A stretch of DNA of 64,000 bases from assembly GCF_015680405.1 (NCBI RefSeq), contig NZ_JADLJS010000016.1, forward strand, positions 1 to 64,000, in the 5' to 3' direction. This document shows, piece after piece, positions 27,211-38,496 of this stretch (its first letter is position 1; the number at the start of each line of letters is the position of its first letter). The notes below the pieces were generated by a model. That model did no database searches. It saw nothing but the letters and a program-made list of their open reading frames with translations, and was not told the origin of the DNA. This DNA is from Pseudomonas pudica. GTDB lineage: Bacteria; Pseudomonadota; Gammaproteobacteria; Pseudomonadales; Pseudomonadaceae. The position numbers and the translations under genes were made by a program.

Positions 27211-27338
27211 CAAGCACGCAAGGCTGTGTTTGCGATAATCGCTCGATCGACCACGCCCGCCGGGCACGATACATTTGAAGACTTCGCCAACGTCAAAGAC
27301 TGATTGTGGCGTTCCAGTACGTGCAAGCAGGCCATGGG

Positions 27339-28871
27339 TCACGCCGCTTGCGTGCGCGCCTGTTGCTCTCGTTGCAGATAGTCTGCAAGCGCCTGTTGCT
27401 CGCCCGTGCTGGTGAACAAGCCCAGCTTGGTGCGGCGCCAGAGAATGTCTTCAGCGCTGCATGCCCATTCGTTGTGTGCAAGGTAGTCCACCTCCCGGCC
27501 AAACAACCCACCGCCAATTGCCTGGCCTAGGTCTTCCGGCCCTTGAACGCCCTCCAGCAACTGCCATACACGGCTGCCATAGGTCAGCACCCAGCGCTTC
27601 GCGATATCGACAGGCAACCAGCCACAGCGCGCCAGCACCGCATCGACCAGAGCCTGCACCGTGGTCATGTACTCACCACCTGGTAGCGGCGCGCCAGCGG
27701 TCCAGCTGCCGCGCATCTGCGGGAAGTGCGGCTTGAGCTCGGCCATGGCCGACTCGGCCAGTTTGCGGTAGGTAGTCAGCTTGCCACCGAAAACCGAGAG
27801 CAACGGCGCTTGCCCTTCAGTGGCAGACAGCGCCAGGGTGTAGTCGCGGGTGACCGCGGACGGGTTGTCCGATTCGTCGTTGCACAGCGGGCGCACGCCG
27901 GAATAGGTGTGCACGATGTCGCTGCGGCTGATCTGGTGGTTGAAATGGGCATTGACCACCTTGAGCAGATAATCGGTTTCCTGCTCGGTGATCGCGACTT
28001 TGGCGGGGTCGCCGCTGTACTCGCGATCGGTGGTGCCGATCAGCGTGAAGCGCTCCAGGTACGGGATGCAGAAGACGATACGCTGGTCCTCGTTCTGCAG
28101 GATGTAGGCATGATCGCCTTCGTACATGCGCGGCACGATGATATGGCTGCCCTGGATCAGGCGGATGCCATAGGGCGCATCGAGCTTGAGGTCATCCTTG
28201 ATGAAGCTGGCCACCCATGGCCCGGCAGCATTGACCAGAGCGCGGGCGCGAATGGTCTGCAGGCGGCCGTCAGCATGCTGCAGCTCGACCTGCCACAGGC
28301 CATCCACACGCTCCGCGCGCAGGCAACGGGTGCGGGTATGGATATGGGCACCTTTTTCACGTGCTGCCATCGCATTCAGCACTACCAGGCGGGCATCGTC
28401 CACCGCGCAGTCGGCATATTCGAAGCCACGGCTGATTGCAGGCTTGAGCGGGTAACCCGGGCCGAAGCGCAGGCTGCGCGAAGCACCCAGGCGCTTGCGC
28501 TTGCCGAGGTGATCGTAGAGGAACAGGCCGGCGCGAATCATCCAGGCCGGGCGCAGGTGCGGGCGGTGCGGCAGCACGAAGCGCATCGGCTTGACGATGT
28601 GGGGGGCTTTGGCCAGCAGCACTTCACGCTCGGCCAGCGCTTCACGTACCAGGCGGAACTCGTAGTGCTCCAGGTAGCGCAGGCCGCCATGGATCAGTTT
28701 GCTGCTGGCCGAAGAGGTGTGCTGGGCAAGGTCGTCCTTTTCGCAGAGAAATACCTTGAGGCCACGCCCGGCGGCGTCGGCAGCAATGCCCACGCCATTG
28801 ATGCCGCCGCCGATCACGGCGAGGTCATAGCAGTCGGCGACTGGTGGCTGGGACGAAACGGGCTGGGACAC
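27339..28871 (-). CDS. glpD: GlpD, aerobic sn-glycerol-3-phosphate dehydrogenase
   Basis: Membrane-associated FAD enzyme of 510 aa that oxidises glycerol-3-phosphate to dihydroxyacetone phosphate and passes electrons to ubiquinone. The N-terminal FAD site DLAVIGGGINGVGIAADAAG and the HTSSASSKLIHGGLRYLEHY region are diagnostic. A TTG at 28877 is in frame, but AGGAGG lies only 2 nt from it. The GTG at 28871 is 8 nt from AGGAGG and is the better start. It is last in the glpF-K-R-D series on this strand and is probably repressed by GlpR. Confidence 0.94.
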   Translation of the reverse strand: MSQPVSSQPPVADCYDLAVIGGGINGVGIAADAAGRGLKVFLCEKDDLAQHTSSASSKLIHGGLRYLEHYEFRLVREALAEREVLLAKAPHIVKPMRFVLPHRPHLRPAWMIRAGLFLYDHLGKRKRLGASRSLRFGPGYPLKPAISRGFEYADCAVDDARLVVLNAMAAREKGAHIHTRTRCLRAERVDGLWQVELQHADGRLQTIRARALVNAAGPWVASFIKDDLKLDAPYGIRLIQGSHIIVPRMYEGDHAYILQNEDQRIVFCIPYLERFTLIGTTDREYSGDPAKVAITEQETDYLLKVVNAHFNHQISRSDIVHTYSGVRPLCNDESDNPSAVTRDYTLALSATEGQAPLLSVFGGKLTTYRKLAESAMAELKPHFPQMRGSWTAGAPLPGGEYMTTVQALVDAVLARCGWLPVDIAKRWVLTYGSRVWQLLEGVQGPEDLGQAIGGGLFGREVDYLAHNEWACSAEDILWRRTKLGLFTSTGEQQALADYLQREQQARTQAA

Positions 28872-28913
28872 GGGCAAGGCCTCCTGGGGCTGTTCACATC
28901 GAATATGAACATT

Positions 28914-28931
28914 GATGTTCGTTTTCGAAAA
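28914..28931. promoter_or_regulatory. Candidate GlpR operator upstream of glpD
   Basis: GATGTTCGTT (9 of 10 to the GlpR motif WATKYTCGWW) runs into the palindrome TTTTCGAAAA at 28922-28931, about 45 bp upstream of the glpD start. Confidence 0.5.
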
Positions 28932-29007
28932 TACTAGCGCAACAGAAAGCCGGTCGCCAGTCAGTCTTTATAGAAAAAACTGATCAGATGACAATGAAAT
29001 GAACATT

Positions 29008-29017
29008 TACGAAAATT
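29008..29017. promoter_or_regulatory. Second candidate GlpR site in the glpR-glpD gap
   Basis: On the minus strand AATTTTCGTA matches WATKYTCGWW at all ten positions. It lies about 140 bp upstream of glpD, consistent with the paired sites used by GlpR repressors. Confidence 0.45.
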
Positions 29018-29123
29018 CTGGATGATCGGTTTGAAAGTTGTGGCGTCTGTGGGATCGAGCGCTGCGCGGACGACGCTCGATCTCACAGGCGCGACAAGCC
29101 TTGCGGCATGCGCCTGTCAGCCC

Positions 29124-29879
29124 TCAAACCACCTCAAGCCGGATCTTGTACTGGTTCAGCAGCTGGGTGAGTGCGGGGGTTGGCGCCTGGTCGGTCACCA
29201 AGCAGTCGACCAGGCTGATCGAGCCCATGCGCACCATGGCGTTGCGCCCGAACTTGCTGGAGTCGGCGGCAAGGATCACTTGACGGGCATTGGCGATGAT
29301 CGCCTGGGACACCCGCACTTCCTGATAGTCGAAATCGAGCAGGCTGCCATCTTCGTCGATGCCGCTGATGCCCACCAGGGCGAAGTCGACCTTGAACTGG
29401 TTGATGAAGTCGACACTGGCCTGACCGACAACGCCGCCATCACGGCGCACCGTGCCACCTGCCACCAGCACTTCGAAATCGTCCTTGGCAGCAAGGATTG
29501 CGGCCACGTGCAGGTTGTTGGTGATGACTTTCAGGTGGTTGTGGTTGAGCAGCGCCCGGGCGATGGATTCGGTGGTGGTACCGATGTTGATGAACAGCGA
29601 GGCATGGTCGGGAATCTGCCGGGCAACCGCTTCGGCGATGCGTTGTTTTTCGTCACGCATCTGGTCGGCGCGCATGGCGTAGGCGGTGTTCTCGATACTC
29701 GAGTCGTAGGCTGCGCCCCCGTGGTAGCGGCGTAGCAGATTGAGCTCGGCCAGCTGGTTGATATCACGGCGGATGGTTTGCGGTGTTACGACGAACAGCT
29801 GCGCCATTTCTTCGATACTGACGTAACCGCGTTCGCGCACCAGTTCGAGGATTTGTTGTTGGCGAGGGGGCAGATTCAT
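29124..29879 (-). CDS. glpR: GlpR, DeoR-family repressor of glycerol genes
   Basis: DeoR-type repressor of 251 aa with an N-terminal helix-turn-helix ([20 protein letters not shown], then [13 protein letters not shown]) and a sugar-phosphate-sensing C-terminal domain ([38 protein letters not shown]). It is expected to repress glpFK and glpD until glycerol-3-phosphate binds. The ATG at 29879 with AGGA upstream is chosen over a 12-codon extension. It sits between glpK and glpD, separated from glpK by a REP pair. Confidence 0.93.
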   Translation of the reverse strand: MNLPPRQQQILELVRERGYVSIEEMAQLFVVTPQTIRRDINQLAELNLLRRYHGGAAYDSSIENTAYAMRADQMRDEKQRIAEAVARQIPDHASLFINIGTTTESIARALLNHNHLKVITNNLHVAAILAAKDDFEVLVAGGTVRRDGGVVGQASVDFINQFKVDFALVGISGIDEDGSLLDFDYQEVRVSQAIIANARQVILAADSSKFGRNAMVRMGSISLVDCLVTDQAPTPALTQLLNQYKIRLEVV

Positions 29880-29976
29880 GGGCGGTCCTTTGGGGCTGCC
29901 GGACAAATGCTGCAATGATGCCGTAGGACGCGGACTACGACCAGTAGACTATCGGGCCTGCTGTTTCACGCGGTCC

Positions 29977-30097
29977 CCTGTGGGAGCGGCCTTGTGTCGC
30001 GAAAGGGCTGCAAAGCAGCCCCAGCAATTTCAACTATTGCGCATCAATCCTGGGGCCGCGTTGCGGCCCTTTCGCGACACAAGGCCGCTCCCACAGG
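29977..30097. repeat. REP pair between glpK and glpR
   Basis: CCTGTGGGAGCGGCCTTGTG at 29977 and its exact inverse ending at 30097 enclose two further GC-rich arms. It sits just downstream of glpK and probably separates glpFK from glpR transcription. Confidence 0.85.
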
Positions 30098-30161
30098 TAC
30101 AGCGACAACCTCGAGATCAACGCTGCACCCACAGAATTTGGACAAGCTATCGCGCCGGGGA

Positions 30162-31688
<1,527 letters not shown>

Positions 31689-31712
31689 TCAGGGCTGGGC
31701 GTGATGCCGGCG

Positions 31713-32564
31713 TCAGTTGACTTGAGTATCGCCCTGGCGATTGTCATTTGTCTCAGGGTTCACGGCGGCTGCCATTGGCAGGTTGCGGGCGATCAGGCCG
31801 CGATAGGTCGCAGCACCCAGGCAGGCGCCAAGGATCGGTGCGAACACCGGAACCAGGAAATAAGGCATGTCCCGACCGCCAGTGAAGGCGATTTCGCCCC
31901 AACCGGCCAGGAAGGTCATGAGTTTTGGCCCGAAATCACGGGCCGGGTTCATGGCAAAGCCGGTCAACGGGCCCATGGCGCTACCGATCACGGCGATCAG
32001 CAGGCCGATCAGCAGTGGGGCCATGGCACCGCGCGGCAGGCCGTTGTTGTCGTCGGTCAGGGCCATGATCACTGCCATGAGGATGGCAGTGATGATCACT
32101 TCGACCAGGAACGCCTGGCCGGTGGATAGCGAAGGGTGCGGATAGGTGGAGAACACCGAGGCCAGTTCCAGGCTGGCTTCGCTACCGCGCAACATGGCAT
32201 GGGCCTGTTCGAAATCGAAGAAAAGGTTGCTGTACAGGGTGTAGACCAACGCTGCACCACAGAATGCGCCGCATACCTGGGCCAGCATGTAGAAGGGCAG
32301 CTTGCGCTTGTCGAAACCGGCGAACAGGGTGAGGGCGATGCTCACCGCAGGGTTCAGGTGCGCGCCGGAAATACCGGCGGTGAGATAGATCGCCATGCTG
32401 ACGCCCACGCCCCAGATGATACTGATTTCCCACAGGCCGAAGCTGGCGCCCGCGACCTTGAGCGCTGCGACGCAGCCGGTACCGAAGAAGATCAGCAGGG
32501 CAGTGCCGAGGAACTCGGCCAGGCATTGGCTGGACAGCGTGGGTTGGCGTAGAGCAGTCGTCAT
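31713..32564 (-). CDS. glpF: GlpF, glycerol uptake facilitator
   Basis: Aquaglyceroporin of 283 aa with six membrane helices and the two NPA-type half-helix motifs, HLNPAVS near residue 67 and MNPARDFGPK near 200. The Asp after the second NPAR marks the glycerol-conducting subgroup. It is first in the glp series; a GAGG ribosome-binding site precedes the ATG. Confidence 0.95.
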   Translation of the reverse strand: MTTALRQPTLSSQCLAEFLGTALLIFFGTGCVAALKVAGASFGLWEISIIWGVGVSMAIYLTAGISGAHLNPAVSIALTLFAGFDKRKLPFYMLAQVCGAFCGAALVYTLYSNLFFDFEQAHAMLRGSEASLELASVFSTYPHPSLSTGQAFLVEVIITAILMAVIMALTDDNNGLPRGAMAPLLIGLLIAVIGSAMGPLTGFAMNPARDFGPKLMTFLAGWGEIAFTGGRDMPYFLVPVFAPILGACLGAATYRGLIARNLPMAAAVNPETNDNRQGDTQVN

Positions 32565-32867
32565 GTAGGACCTCGTTTTTTTTTGTTGTGAGGCGCGTGG
32601 CGCTCGACAGCAACGCCCGGAGTCTATCCCCGTTGACTCCAGGCAGATGTAGGAAATGCACCTTAAAAGTGCACCATTTATTCAGAAACGAAAAAATATA
32701 GACAAGAAACGCTGATGTCAAAGGTCGAAAGTGAACGGTTGGTCACGATGTGGATGCTGATTTTAGGCGCGGATCCGCGTACTAGACGCGCGCGACTGCG
32801 GTGCGCTGGCTGTGATGTGGGAATTGTCCTAAAGTAGCCGCCGAGCTGTCCCGACCGGAGCCCCCGC
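32565..32867. other. 303-bp divergent region upstream of glpF
   Basis: It separates glpF (minus) and ybaK (plus). It contains a T-tract next to glpF, an inverted repeat TGCAC-N7-GTGCA at 32657-32673, and AACGAAAAAA at 32687-32696, which on the minus strand matches the GlpR motif at 9 of 10 positions. No gene seen. Confidence 0.55.
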
Positions 32868-33338
32868 ATGACCCCCGCCCTAGACCTGTTGAAGAAACAC
32901 CGTGCCGAGCATCGTGTGCACAGTTACGAACATGACCCCAAGTCGGCGTCATATGGCCTGGAGGCGGCGGAAAAGCTCGGTCTCGACCCGCAGCAGGTGT
33001 TCAAGACCTTGCTGGCGAGCAGTGAGAAGGGGGAGTTGCTGGTGGCGGTGGTACCTGTGGTGGGTACACTCGACCTCAAGGCCCTGGCCCATGCTGCCGG
33101 GGTGAAAAAGTGCGAGATGGCCGACCCGGTGGTTGCGCAGCGGGCCACGGGGTACCTGGTGGGCGGGATCAGCCCGCTGGGGCAGAAGAAGCGCCTGCGT
33201 ACATTCATCGATGATTCGGCGCAGAACTTTGCAACCATCCATGTCAGCGCCGGGCGGCGTGGGCTGGAGGTAGAGTTGGCGGCAGCGGTATTGGCCGAGC
33301 ATACCCAGGGCAAGTTTGCCGGGATCGGGCGGGGCTGA
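32868..33338 (+). CDS. ybaK: YbaK/EbsC family Cys-tRNA(Pro) deacylase
   Basis: Protein of 156 aa, a trans-editing factor that hydrolyses Cys mischarged on tRNA-Pro. Conserved landmarks are [20 protein letters not shown] (with the catalytic Lys), [20 protein letters not shown] and the C-terminal [12 protein letters not shown]. Start ATG 32868 with CCGGAG eight bases ahead. Convergent with the ABC ATPase gene across a REP pair. Confidence 0.92.
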   Translation: MTPALDLLKKHRAEHRVHSYEHDPKSASYGLEAAEKLGLDPQQVFKTLLASSEKGELLVAVVPVVGTLDLKALAHAAGVKKCEMADPVVAQRATGYLVGGISPLGQKKRLRTFIDDSAQNFATIHVSAGRRGLEVELAAAVLAEHTQGKFAGIGRG

Positions 33339-33344
33339 GAATTT

Positions 33345-33470
33345 TCGGGGCTGCTTTGCAGCCCTTTCGCGACACAAGGCCGCTCCCACAGGTACAACGC
33401 CGCCCGTGAATGGTGCGCTGTACCTGTGGGAGCGGCCTTGTGTCGCGAAAGGGCCGCAAAGCGGCCCCAG
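33345..33470. repeat. REP pair between ybaK and the ABC ATPase gene
   Basis: Two inverted REP copies (33370-33392 and 33421-33447 cores) plus GGGGCTGCTTTGCAGCC and GGGCCGCAAAGCGGCCCC arms sit between convergent genes. A near-identical sequence recurs at 29977-30097. Confidence 0.85.
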
Positions 33471-33479
33471 GGTTTCGAA

Positions 33480-34589
33480 TCAGGTCGCCGAACTGTACCG
33501 GCGCACGCCGTTTTCCTGCCGCGGCAACTGCGCTGCCACGCTGCCCGGCACCGGGAACAGCACCAGGTGATCGGCCTTTACCGCAATCCCCACATCCTCA
33601 CCGACCTGATGGTCGTCATGGCTAGGGAAAATCGCCTCCAACTGGCTGCCGGTCGGCAACTGCAGGCGGTACAAGGTCGATGCACCCAGGAAGCTCTTGC
33701 CGACGATGTTCGCCTGCAGTGCACTGCCCGGCGCGTGGACGATATCGTCAGGGCGCAGCAGCACATCTACCGAACTGCCCGGCGCCATGATGTAGGCACG
33801 GTTGCCGCGCAGTTCACCCAGTTCGGTATTGACGGCCTCGTGGCTGATCATCTGCCCACGGATGAAATACCCCTGGCCAATGAAGCTGGCCACGAACGGC
33901 GTCTGCGGCTCGTGATAAAGGTTGTAAGGCGTGTCCCACTGCTCCAGGCGGCCTTCCTTGAACACGCCGACCTGGTCGCTGACGGCAAAGGCCTCTTCCT
34001 GGTCATGGGTCACCAGGATGGCGCTGGTGCCGCGGCTCTTGAGAATGTCGCGAACCTCATGGCTCAGGCGTCGGCGCAGCTCCACGTCGAGGTTGGAGAA
34101 TGGCTCGTCAAGCAGCAGCAGTTGCGGCTCCGGTGCCAGCGCACGGGCCAGGGCGACCCGTTGCTGCTGGCCGCCGGACAGTTCGTGCGGGTAGCGCCCG
34201 CCCAGGCCGCCCAGCTTGACCAGTTCGAGCATCTCTTCGATGACCTCGGCCTGGCGCGGGTGCTTGGCAATACCGAAGGCAACGTTCTGCGCCACGGTCA
34301 GGTGCGGGAACAGCGCGTAGTCCTGGAACACCATGCCGATGCGGCGTTTTTCCGGGGCCAGGGTGAAGCCAGCCCGGGAAATGACCTCGCCAGCCAGCTG
34401 TATCTCGCCGTCGTGCACGGGTTCGAAACCGGCGATGGCGCGCAGGGTGGTGGTTTTGCCGCAACCGGATGAACCCAGCAGGCAACCAATGTCGCCTGCG
34501 TTCAGGTGCAGGTTGAGGTTCTGGACGATGCGCTGGTCGCCATAGCCGCAGGCGAGGTTGCGCAGGTTGAGCAGTAGGGGTTGACTCAT
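33480..34589 (-). CDS. Orphan ABC transporter ATPase (PotA/FbpC-like)
   Basis: ATP-binding protein of 369 aa of the iron(III)/polyamine importer class. Walker A is [14 protein letters not shown], the Q loop is [11 protein letters not shown], the signature is [10 protein letters not shown] and Walker B is [17 protein letters not shown]-like C-terminal domain runs from about residue 235. No permease or binding protein is nearby. The start overlaps the argF stop as ATGA, so it is translationally coupled to ornithine carbamoyltransferase. Transport substrate unknown. Confidence 0.9.
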   Translation of the reverse strand: MSQPLLLNLRNLACGYGDQRIVQNLNLHLNAGDIGCLLGSSGCGKTTTLRAIAGFEPVHDGEIQLAGEVISRAGFTLAPEKRRIGMVFQDYALFPHLTVAQNVAFGIAKHPRQAEVIEEMLELVKLGGLGGRYPHELSGGQQQRVALARALAPEPQLLLLDEPFSNLDVELRRRLSHEVRDILKSRGTSAILVTHDQEEAFAVSDQVGVFKEGRLEQWDTPYNLYHEPQTPFVASFIGQGYFIRGQMISHEAVNTELGELRGNRAYIMAPGSSVDVLLRPDDIVHAPGSALQANIVGKSFLGASTLYRLQLPTGSQLEAIFPSHDDHQVGEDVGIAVKADHLVLFPVPGSVAAQLPRQENGVRRYSSAT

Positions 34590-35506
34590 GCGTGGTGGTA
34601 AGCCGGTTCTACAAGGAATTCGAGAAGGGCCTTCTGTGCATGCAGGCGGTTTTCAGCCTGGTCCCAGGCGACCGAACGTGGGTCGTCGAGCAGGTCATGG
34701 CTGATTTCCTCACCACGGTGGGCTGGCAGGCAGTGCATGAACAGGGCGTCGGGTGCCGCCAGGTCGAGCAGTTCGCGGGTGACCTGGTAAGGCGCGAAAT
34801 GCGCCAGGCGCCGTGCAGTTTCCTCCTCCTGGCCCATGGAAGTCCAGACATCCGTGGTCACCAGATGGGCGCCGCGCACGGCTTCCTTCGGGTCACGCAC
34901 GATCTGCACGTGGTCACCACCGATGGCCATGAAGCGTGGGTCCGGCTCGTAGCCTTCCGGGCAGGCGATGCGCAGCTGGAAGTCGAACTGCCTGGCTGCC
35001 TCGATGTACGAGTTGCACATGTTGAAGCCATCGCCGATCCAGGCCACGGTCTTGCCCTGGATCGAGCCGCGGTGTTCGAGGAAGGTTTGCATGTCGGCCA
35101 GCAATTGGCATGGGTGCGACTCGTCGGACAGCGCGTTGATCACCGGCACACGCGAGTTGGCGGCGAATTCGGTCAGGGTGGTGTGGGCGTGGGTACGGAT
35201 CATTACCACATCGAGCATGCTCGACAGCACGATGGCGCTGTCGCCGATCGGCTCGCCACGGCCCAGCTGGGTGTCGCGCGGAGATAGGAAGATGGCTTGG
35301 CCGCCGAGCTGGATCATGCCGGCCTCGAACGACACGCGGGTACGGGTGGAGGACTTCTCGAAGATCATGCCCAGCACGCGGTTTTTCAGCGGCTCGAACA
35401 GCACGCCTCGCTTGCGCAGGTCCTTCAGCTCGATGCCGCGGCGGATCACCCCGAGCAATTCGTCGGTGGTGAAGTCCAGCAGGGAGAGAAAGTGCCTAGC
35501 GCTCAT
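34586..35506 (-). CDS. argF: ArgF, ornithine carbamoyltransferase (anabolic)
   Basis: Cytosolic enzyme of 306 aa converting ornithine and carbamoyl phosphate to citrulline. Carbamoyl-phosphate site [14 protein letters not shown] near residue 51 and ornithine site [12 protein letters not shown] near 263 are both intact. Length and motifs fit anabolic ArgF rather than catabolic ArcB. An ArgR-type half-site lies in its likely promoter. It overlaps the downstream ABC ATPase gene by 4 nt. Confidence 0.95.
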   Translation of the reverse strand: MSARHFLSLLDFTTDELLGVIRRGIELKDLRKRGVLFEPLKNRVLGMIFEKSSTRTRVSFEAGMIQLGGQAIFLSPRDTQLGRGEPIGDSAIVLSSMLDVVMIRTHAHTTLTEFAANSRVPVINALSDESHPCQLLADMQTFLEHRGSIQGKTVAWIGDGFNMCNSYIEAARQFDFQLRIACPEGYEPDPRFMAIGGDHVQIVRDPKEAVRGAHLVTTDVWTSMGQEEETARRLAHFAPYQVTRELLDLAAPDALFMHCLPAHRGEEISHDLLDDPRSVAWDQAENRLHAQKALLEFLVEPAYHHA

Positions 35507-35903
35507 GATTGACTACCTTATCTGCAACGGTATGCAGGTCGACCGTATGGTTTTTTTTGACAACGGGAGTGACCTGCGGCGTAAGCCGCACGGGGGCGGA
35601 CGAAATAGGGAAAGGCGCAATACTATAAGTAAATGTCGCCTGAAGCCAAGAGGGGAAACAGCTGCCCAGTACCAAAGGGTGTTGCAAAGGGTGTCTTTAC
35701 CCGACGGACAGTGCTGTTTTTTATTTGCTACAGAGGGTTGTACACGGCTTGCCGCCAATTTGGCAAATGGCTGTCGCAAATCGTGTGCCTGATGTCGGTG
35801 GATTCACATCGCGAAGCGCGCTGGCCGGCGGCAGGGGCTGGGTGCATAGTCGATGTTCGACAACCCTCTACACATCCTCCATAACAACAAGGCAGAGGCG
35901 GCC
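35507..35903. other. 397-bp divergent region between argF and the molybdoenzyme
   Basis: The argF-proximal third carries the probable argF promoter and ArgR half-site. The rest, up to 35903, shows no gene and no element I recognise. Confidence 0.6.
35622..35649 (-). promoter_or_regulatory. argF promoter with ArgR half-site in the spacer
   Basis: On the minus strand TTGGCT (35644-35649) and TATAGT (35622-35627) are spaced 16 bp. On the plus strand TGTCGCCTGAAGCCAA (35634-35649) matches the P. aeruginosa ArgR half-site TGTCGC-N8-AA exactly and covers the spacer and -35, as expected for arginine repression of argF. A second half-site is not clear. Confidence 0.45.
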
Positions 35904-38012
35904 ATGACCAAGACCCTGCATCACCGTGCCTGTCACCTGTGCGAAGCGATCTGTGGGCTGAATATCGAAGTCAGCCATGACGACGACGGGCGGGCGCTGA
36001 TCAGTTCGATCAAGGGCGACCCCCAGGACCCGTTCAGCCGCGGCCATGTCTGCCCAAAGGCCGTGGCCCTGCAGGACATCCAGAACGACCCCGACCGCCT
36101 GCGCCAGCCGCACAAGCGGGTGGGCGAGCATTGGCAGGCAATCGGTTGGGACGAGGCCTTTGCCCTGGCCGCCGACAGGCTGTGGGCGATCCAGCAAACC
36201 CACGGGCGCAATGCGGTGGCGGTGTACCAAGGTAACCCGAGCGTGCACAACTACGGCCTGATGACCCACAGCAACTACTTCCTGGGCCTGCTGAAAACCC
36301 GCAACCGCTTCTCTGCCACCTCGGTGGACCAGTTGCCGCAACACCTGGTCAGCCATCTCATGTACGGCCATGGCCTGCTCCTGCCGATTCCGGATATCGA
36401 CCAGACCGGTTTCATGCTGATCCTTGGTGGCAACCCGCTGGCCTCCAACGGCAGCATCATGACTGTGCCGGATGTGGAAAAACGCCTCAAAGCACTGCAG
36501 GCAAGGGGTGGGCGCCTTGTGGTGGTGGACCCGCGGCGCAGCGAAACGGCGGCGATGGCCGACAGTCACCTGTTCATTCGCCCTGGAGGGGATGCGGCCT
36601 TGTTGTGTGGCTTGCTCAACACCCTGTTTGCTGAAGGCCTGGCGCGCGGCTCGCACTTGCCTGTCATCGGGCTGCAGCAGGTGCGCGAAGCGATCGCGCC
36701 GTTCAGCGCGGAGGCCATGAGCGCGCACTGTGGCATTGCCGCTACAGACATCCGCCAGCTGGCACGGGACTTCGCCGCGGCCGACAAGGCGGTGTGCTAT
36801 GGCCGCATGGGGGTTTCGACCCAGGCCTACGGCACCCTTTGCCACTGGCTGGTGCAACTGATCAACCTGGTGACCGGCAACCTTGACCGTGAAGGCGGCG
36901 CGTTGTGCACCGAGCCTGCCGTCGACTTGGTGGCGACCACCTCGGGTGGCCATTTCAATGCCTGGCAGAGCCGGGTGTCGGGCTTGCCCGAATACGGCGG
37001 CGAACTGCCCGTGGCGGCCTTGGCCGAGGAAATGCTGACACCCGGCGAAGGGCAGGTGCGTGCGCTGGTGACGGTGGCTGGCAACCCCGTACTGTCCACG
37101 CCCAACGGCCGCCAGCTGGATGTGGCGCTGGAGGGGCTGGAGTTCATGCTCAGCATCGACCTGTACATCAACGAAACCACCCGACATGCCGACCTGATCC
37201 TGCCCTCCACCTCGGCCCTGGAAAACGACCATTACGACAGCACGTTCAACTTGCTGGCCGTGCGCAACGTGACCCGCTTCAACCGGGCGATCCTGGCCAA
37301 GCCCGAAGGGGCATTGCATGACTGGGAGATTTTCGTCGGGCTCGCACAGGCGTTCGCCAAACGCGCCGAGCTGGAGTTGAAACCGACCTGGGCGCCAGCG
37401 CAGATGATCGACCTGGCCCTGCGCCAGGGACGCTATGGTGAAGCGACGCCCTGGCAGTTGTCGCTTGCAGCGTTGGACAAGCACCCGCATGGCCTGGACC
37501 TGGGGCCATTGCGCACCAACCTCGCTGCGCGCCTGGCGACTGCCAGCAAGGCTGTCGAAGCGGCGCCCCAGGTGCTGCTGGACGACCTGGGGCGGCTGGC
37601 GCAACAAGTCCCTCCGGCACCGGGCGAACTGCTGCTGATCGGCCGTCGCCATGTGCGAAGCAACAATTCGTGGATGCACAATTTTCATCGGCTGGTGAAA
37701 GGAAAGCCGCGACATCAGTTGTTGATGCACCCGCAGGACCTGCAGCACAGGCAGCTGCAGGATGGCCAGAGGGTTCGTATCCGCTCGCGTACGGGGGAGC
37801 TTGAAGTCGAGGTGCAGGCCTGCGCGGACATGATGCCGGGCGTGGTCAGCCTGCCCCATGGCTTCGGTCATTCTCGGCAGGGCGTGCACATGCAGATCGC
37901 CAAGGCGCAGCCTGGCGTGAGCGCCAACGACCTAACCGATGAGCGCCTGCGTGACCAGGTTTCCGGTAATGCCGCCCTCAATGGCGTACCTGTGCAGGTA
38001 GAGGCCGCGTAA
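35904..38012 (+). CDS. Molybdopterin-dependent oxidoreductase (DMSO reductase superfamily)
   Basis: Mo-bisMGD enzyme of 702 aa with an N-terminal [4Fe-4S] site (Cys10, Cys13, Cys17, Cys50: CHLCEAIC...GHVCPKA), a central catalytic part (VYQGNPSVHNYGLMTHSNYF, SATSVDQLPQ, GGNPLASNGS) and a C-terminal MopB binding domain (RTGELEVEVQACADMMPGVV, SLPHGFGHSRQG). No twin-arginine signal is visible, so it is probably cytoplasmic. The family covers formate dehydrogenase-like and nitrate reductase-like proteins, and the substrate is not evident; there is no partner Fe-S or membrane subunit next to it. The ATG at 35904 follows GAGG. Confidence 0.88.
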   Translation: MTKTLHHRACHLCEAICGLNIEVSHDDDGRALISSIKGDPQDPFSRGHVCPKAVALQDIQNDPDRLRQPHKRVGEHWQAIGWDEAFALAADRLWAIQQTHGRNAVAVYQGNPSVHNYGLMTHSNYFLGLLKTRNRFSATSVDQLPQHLVSHLMYGHGLLLPIPDIDQTGFMLILGGNPLASNGSIMTVPDVEKRLKALQARGGRLVVVDPRRSETAAMADSHLFIRPGGDAALLCGLLNTLFAEGLARGSHLPVIGLQQVREAIAPFSAEAMSAHCGIAATDIRQLARDFAAADKAVCYGRMGVSTQAYGTLCHWLVQLINLVTGNLDREGGALCTEPAVDLVATTSGGHFNAWQSRVSGLPEYGGELPVAALAEEMLTPGEGQVRALVTVAGNPVLSTPNGRQLDVALEGLEFMLSIDLYINETTRHADLILPSTSALENDHYDSTFNLLAVRNVTRFNRAILAKPEGALHDWEIFVGLAQAFAKRAELELKPTWAPAQMIDLALRQGRYGEATPWQLSLAALDKHPHGLDLGPLRTNLAARLATASKAVEAAPQVLLDDLGRLAQQVPPAPGELLLIGRRHVRSNNSWMHNFHRLVKGKPRHQLLMHPQDLQHRQLQDGQRVRIRSRTGELEVEVQACADMMPGVVSLPHGFGHSRQGVHMQIAKAQPGVSANDLTDERLRDQVSGNAALNGVPVQVEAA

Positions 38013-38103
38013 GGAACGGTAAGGCCGAGCATGCTGCTCGGCTTTCCGTTACAATGCGTCACCGTGCCGACGACCGTGTCGGAAAGTTCAGCCGAGGTGC
38101 TAC

Positions 38104-38439
38104 ATGGATATCATCGAAACGATCAAAGAGCAGATTGCCAACAATACCATTCTGCTTTACATGAAAGGCTCGCCGAATGCCCCGCAGTGTGGCTTCTCTG
38201 CGCGTGCATCGCAGGCCGTGATGGGTTGTGGCGAGAAGTTCGCCTACGTCGACATCCTGCAGAACCCGGAAATCCGTGCGAACCTGCCAAAGTACGCCAA
38301 CTGGCCGACCTTCCCGCAGCTCTGGGTAGCCGGTGAGCTGGTCGGCGGCAGCGACATCATGCTGGAAATGTTCGAGAAGGGTGAGCTGCAGACACTGATC
38401 AAGGAAGCGGCTGCCAAGGCCAAGGCCTCCGAGGCCTGA
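38104..38439 (+). CDS. grxD: GrxD, monothiol glutaredoxin
   Basis: CGFS-type glutaredoxin of 111 aa. It has the active site PQCGFSARA and the glutathione/Fe-S binding TFPQLWVAGELVGGSDI. Such proteins carry and transfer [2Fe-2S] clusters. Gene length is standard. It lies next to the iron storage genes bfr and bfd, which fits a role in iron and cluster handling. A perfect bidirectional terminator follows. Confidence 0.95.
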   Translation: MDIIETIKEQIANNTILLYMKGSPNAPQCGFSARASQAVMGCGEKFAYVDILQNPEIRANLPKYANWPTFPQLWVAGELVGGSDIMLEMFEKGELQTLIKEAAAKAKASEA

Positions 38440-38451
38440 TTTTCCGGCAAG

Positions 38452-38486
38452 CATGAAAAAACCCGCTGATCGCGGGTTTTTTCATG
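38452..38486. terminator. Bidirectional rho-independent terminator between grxD and bfr
   Basis: A perfect 15-bp stem CATGAAAAAACCCGC with a 5-nt TGATC loop, with T-runs on both strands, between convergent genes. Confidence 0.93.
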
Positions 38487-38496
38487 GGGCGAATAT

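Noticed and set aside
35868..37889. 673-codon frame antisense to the molybdoenzyme
   Set aside because: Shadow frame; the plus-strand protein has a full [4Fe-4S] and MopB architecture.
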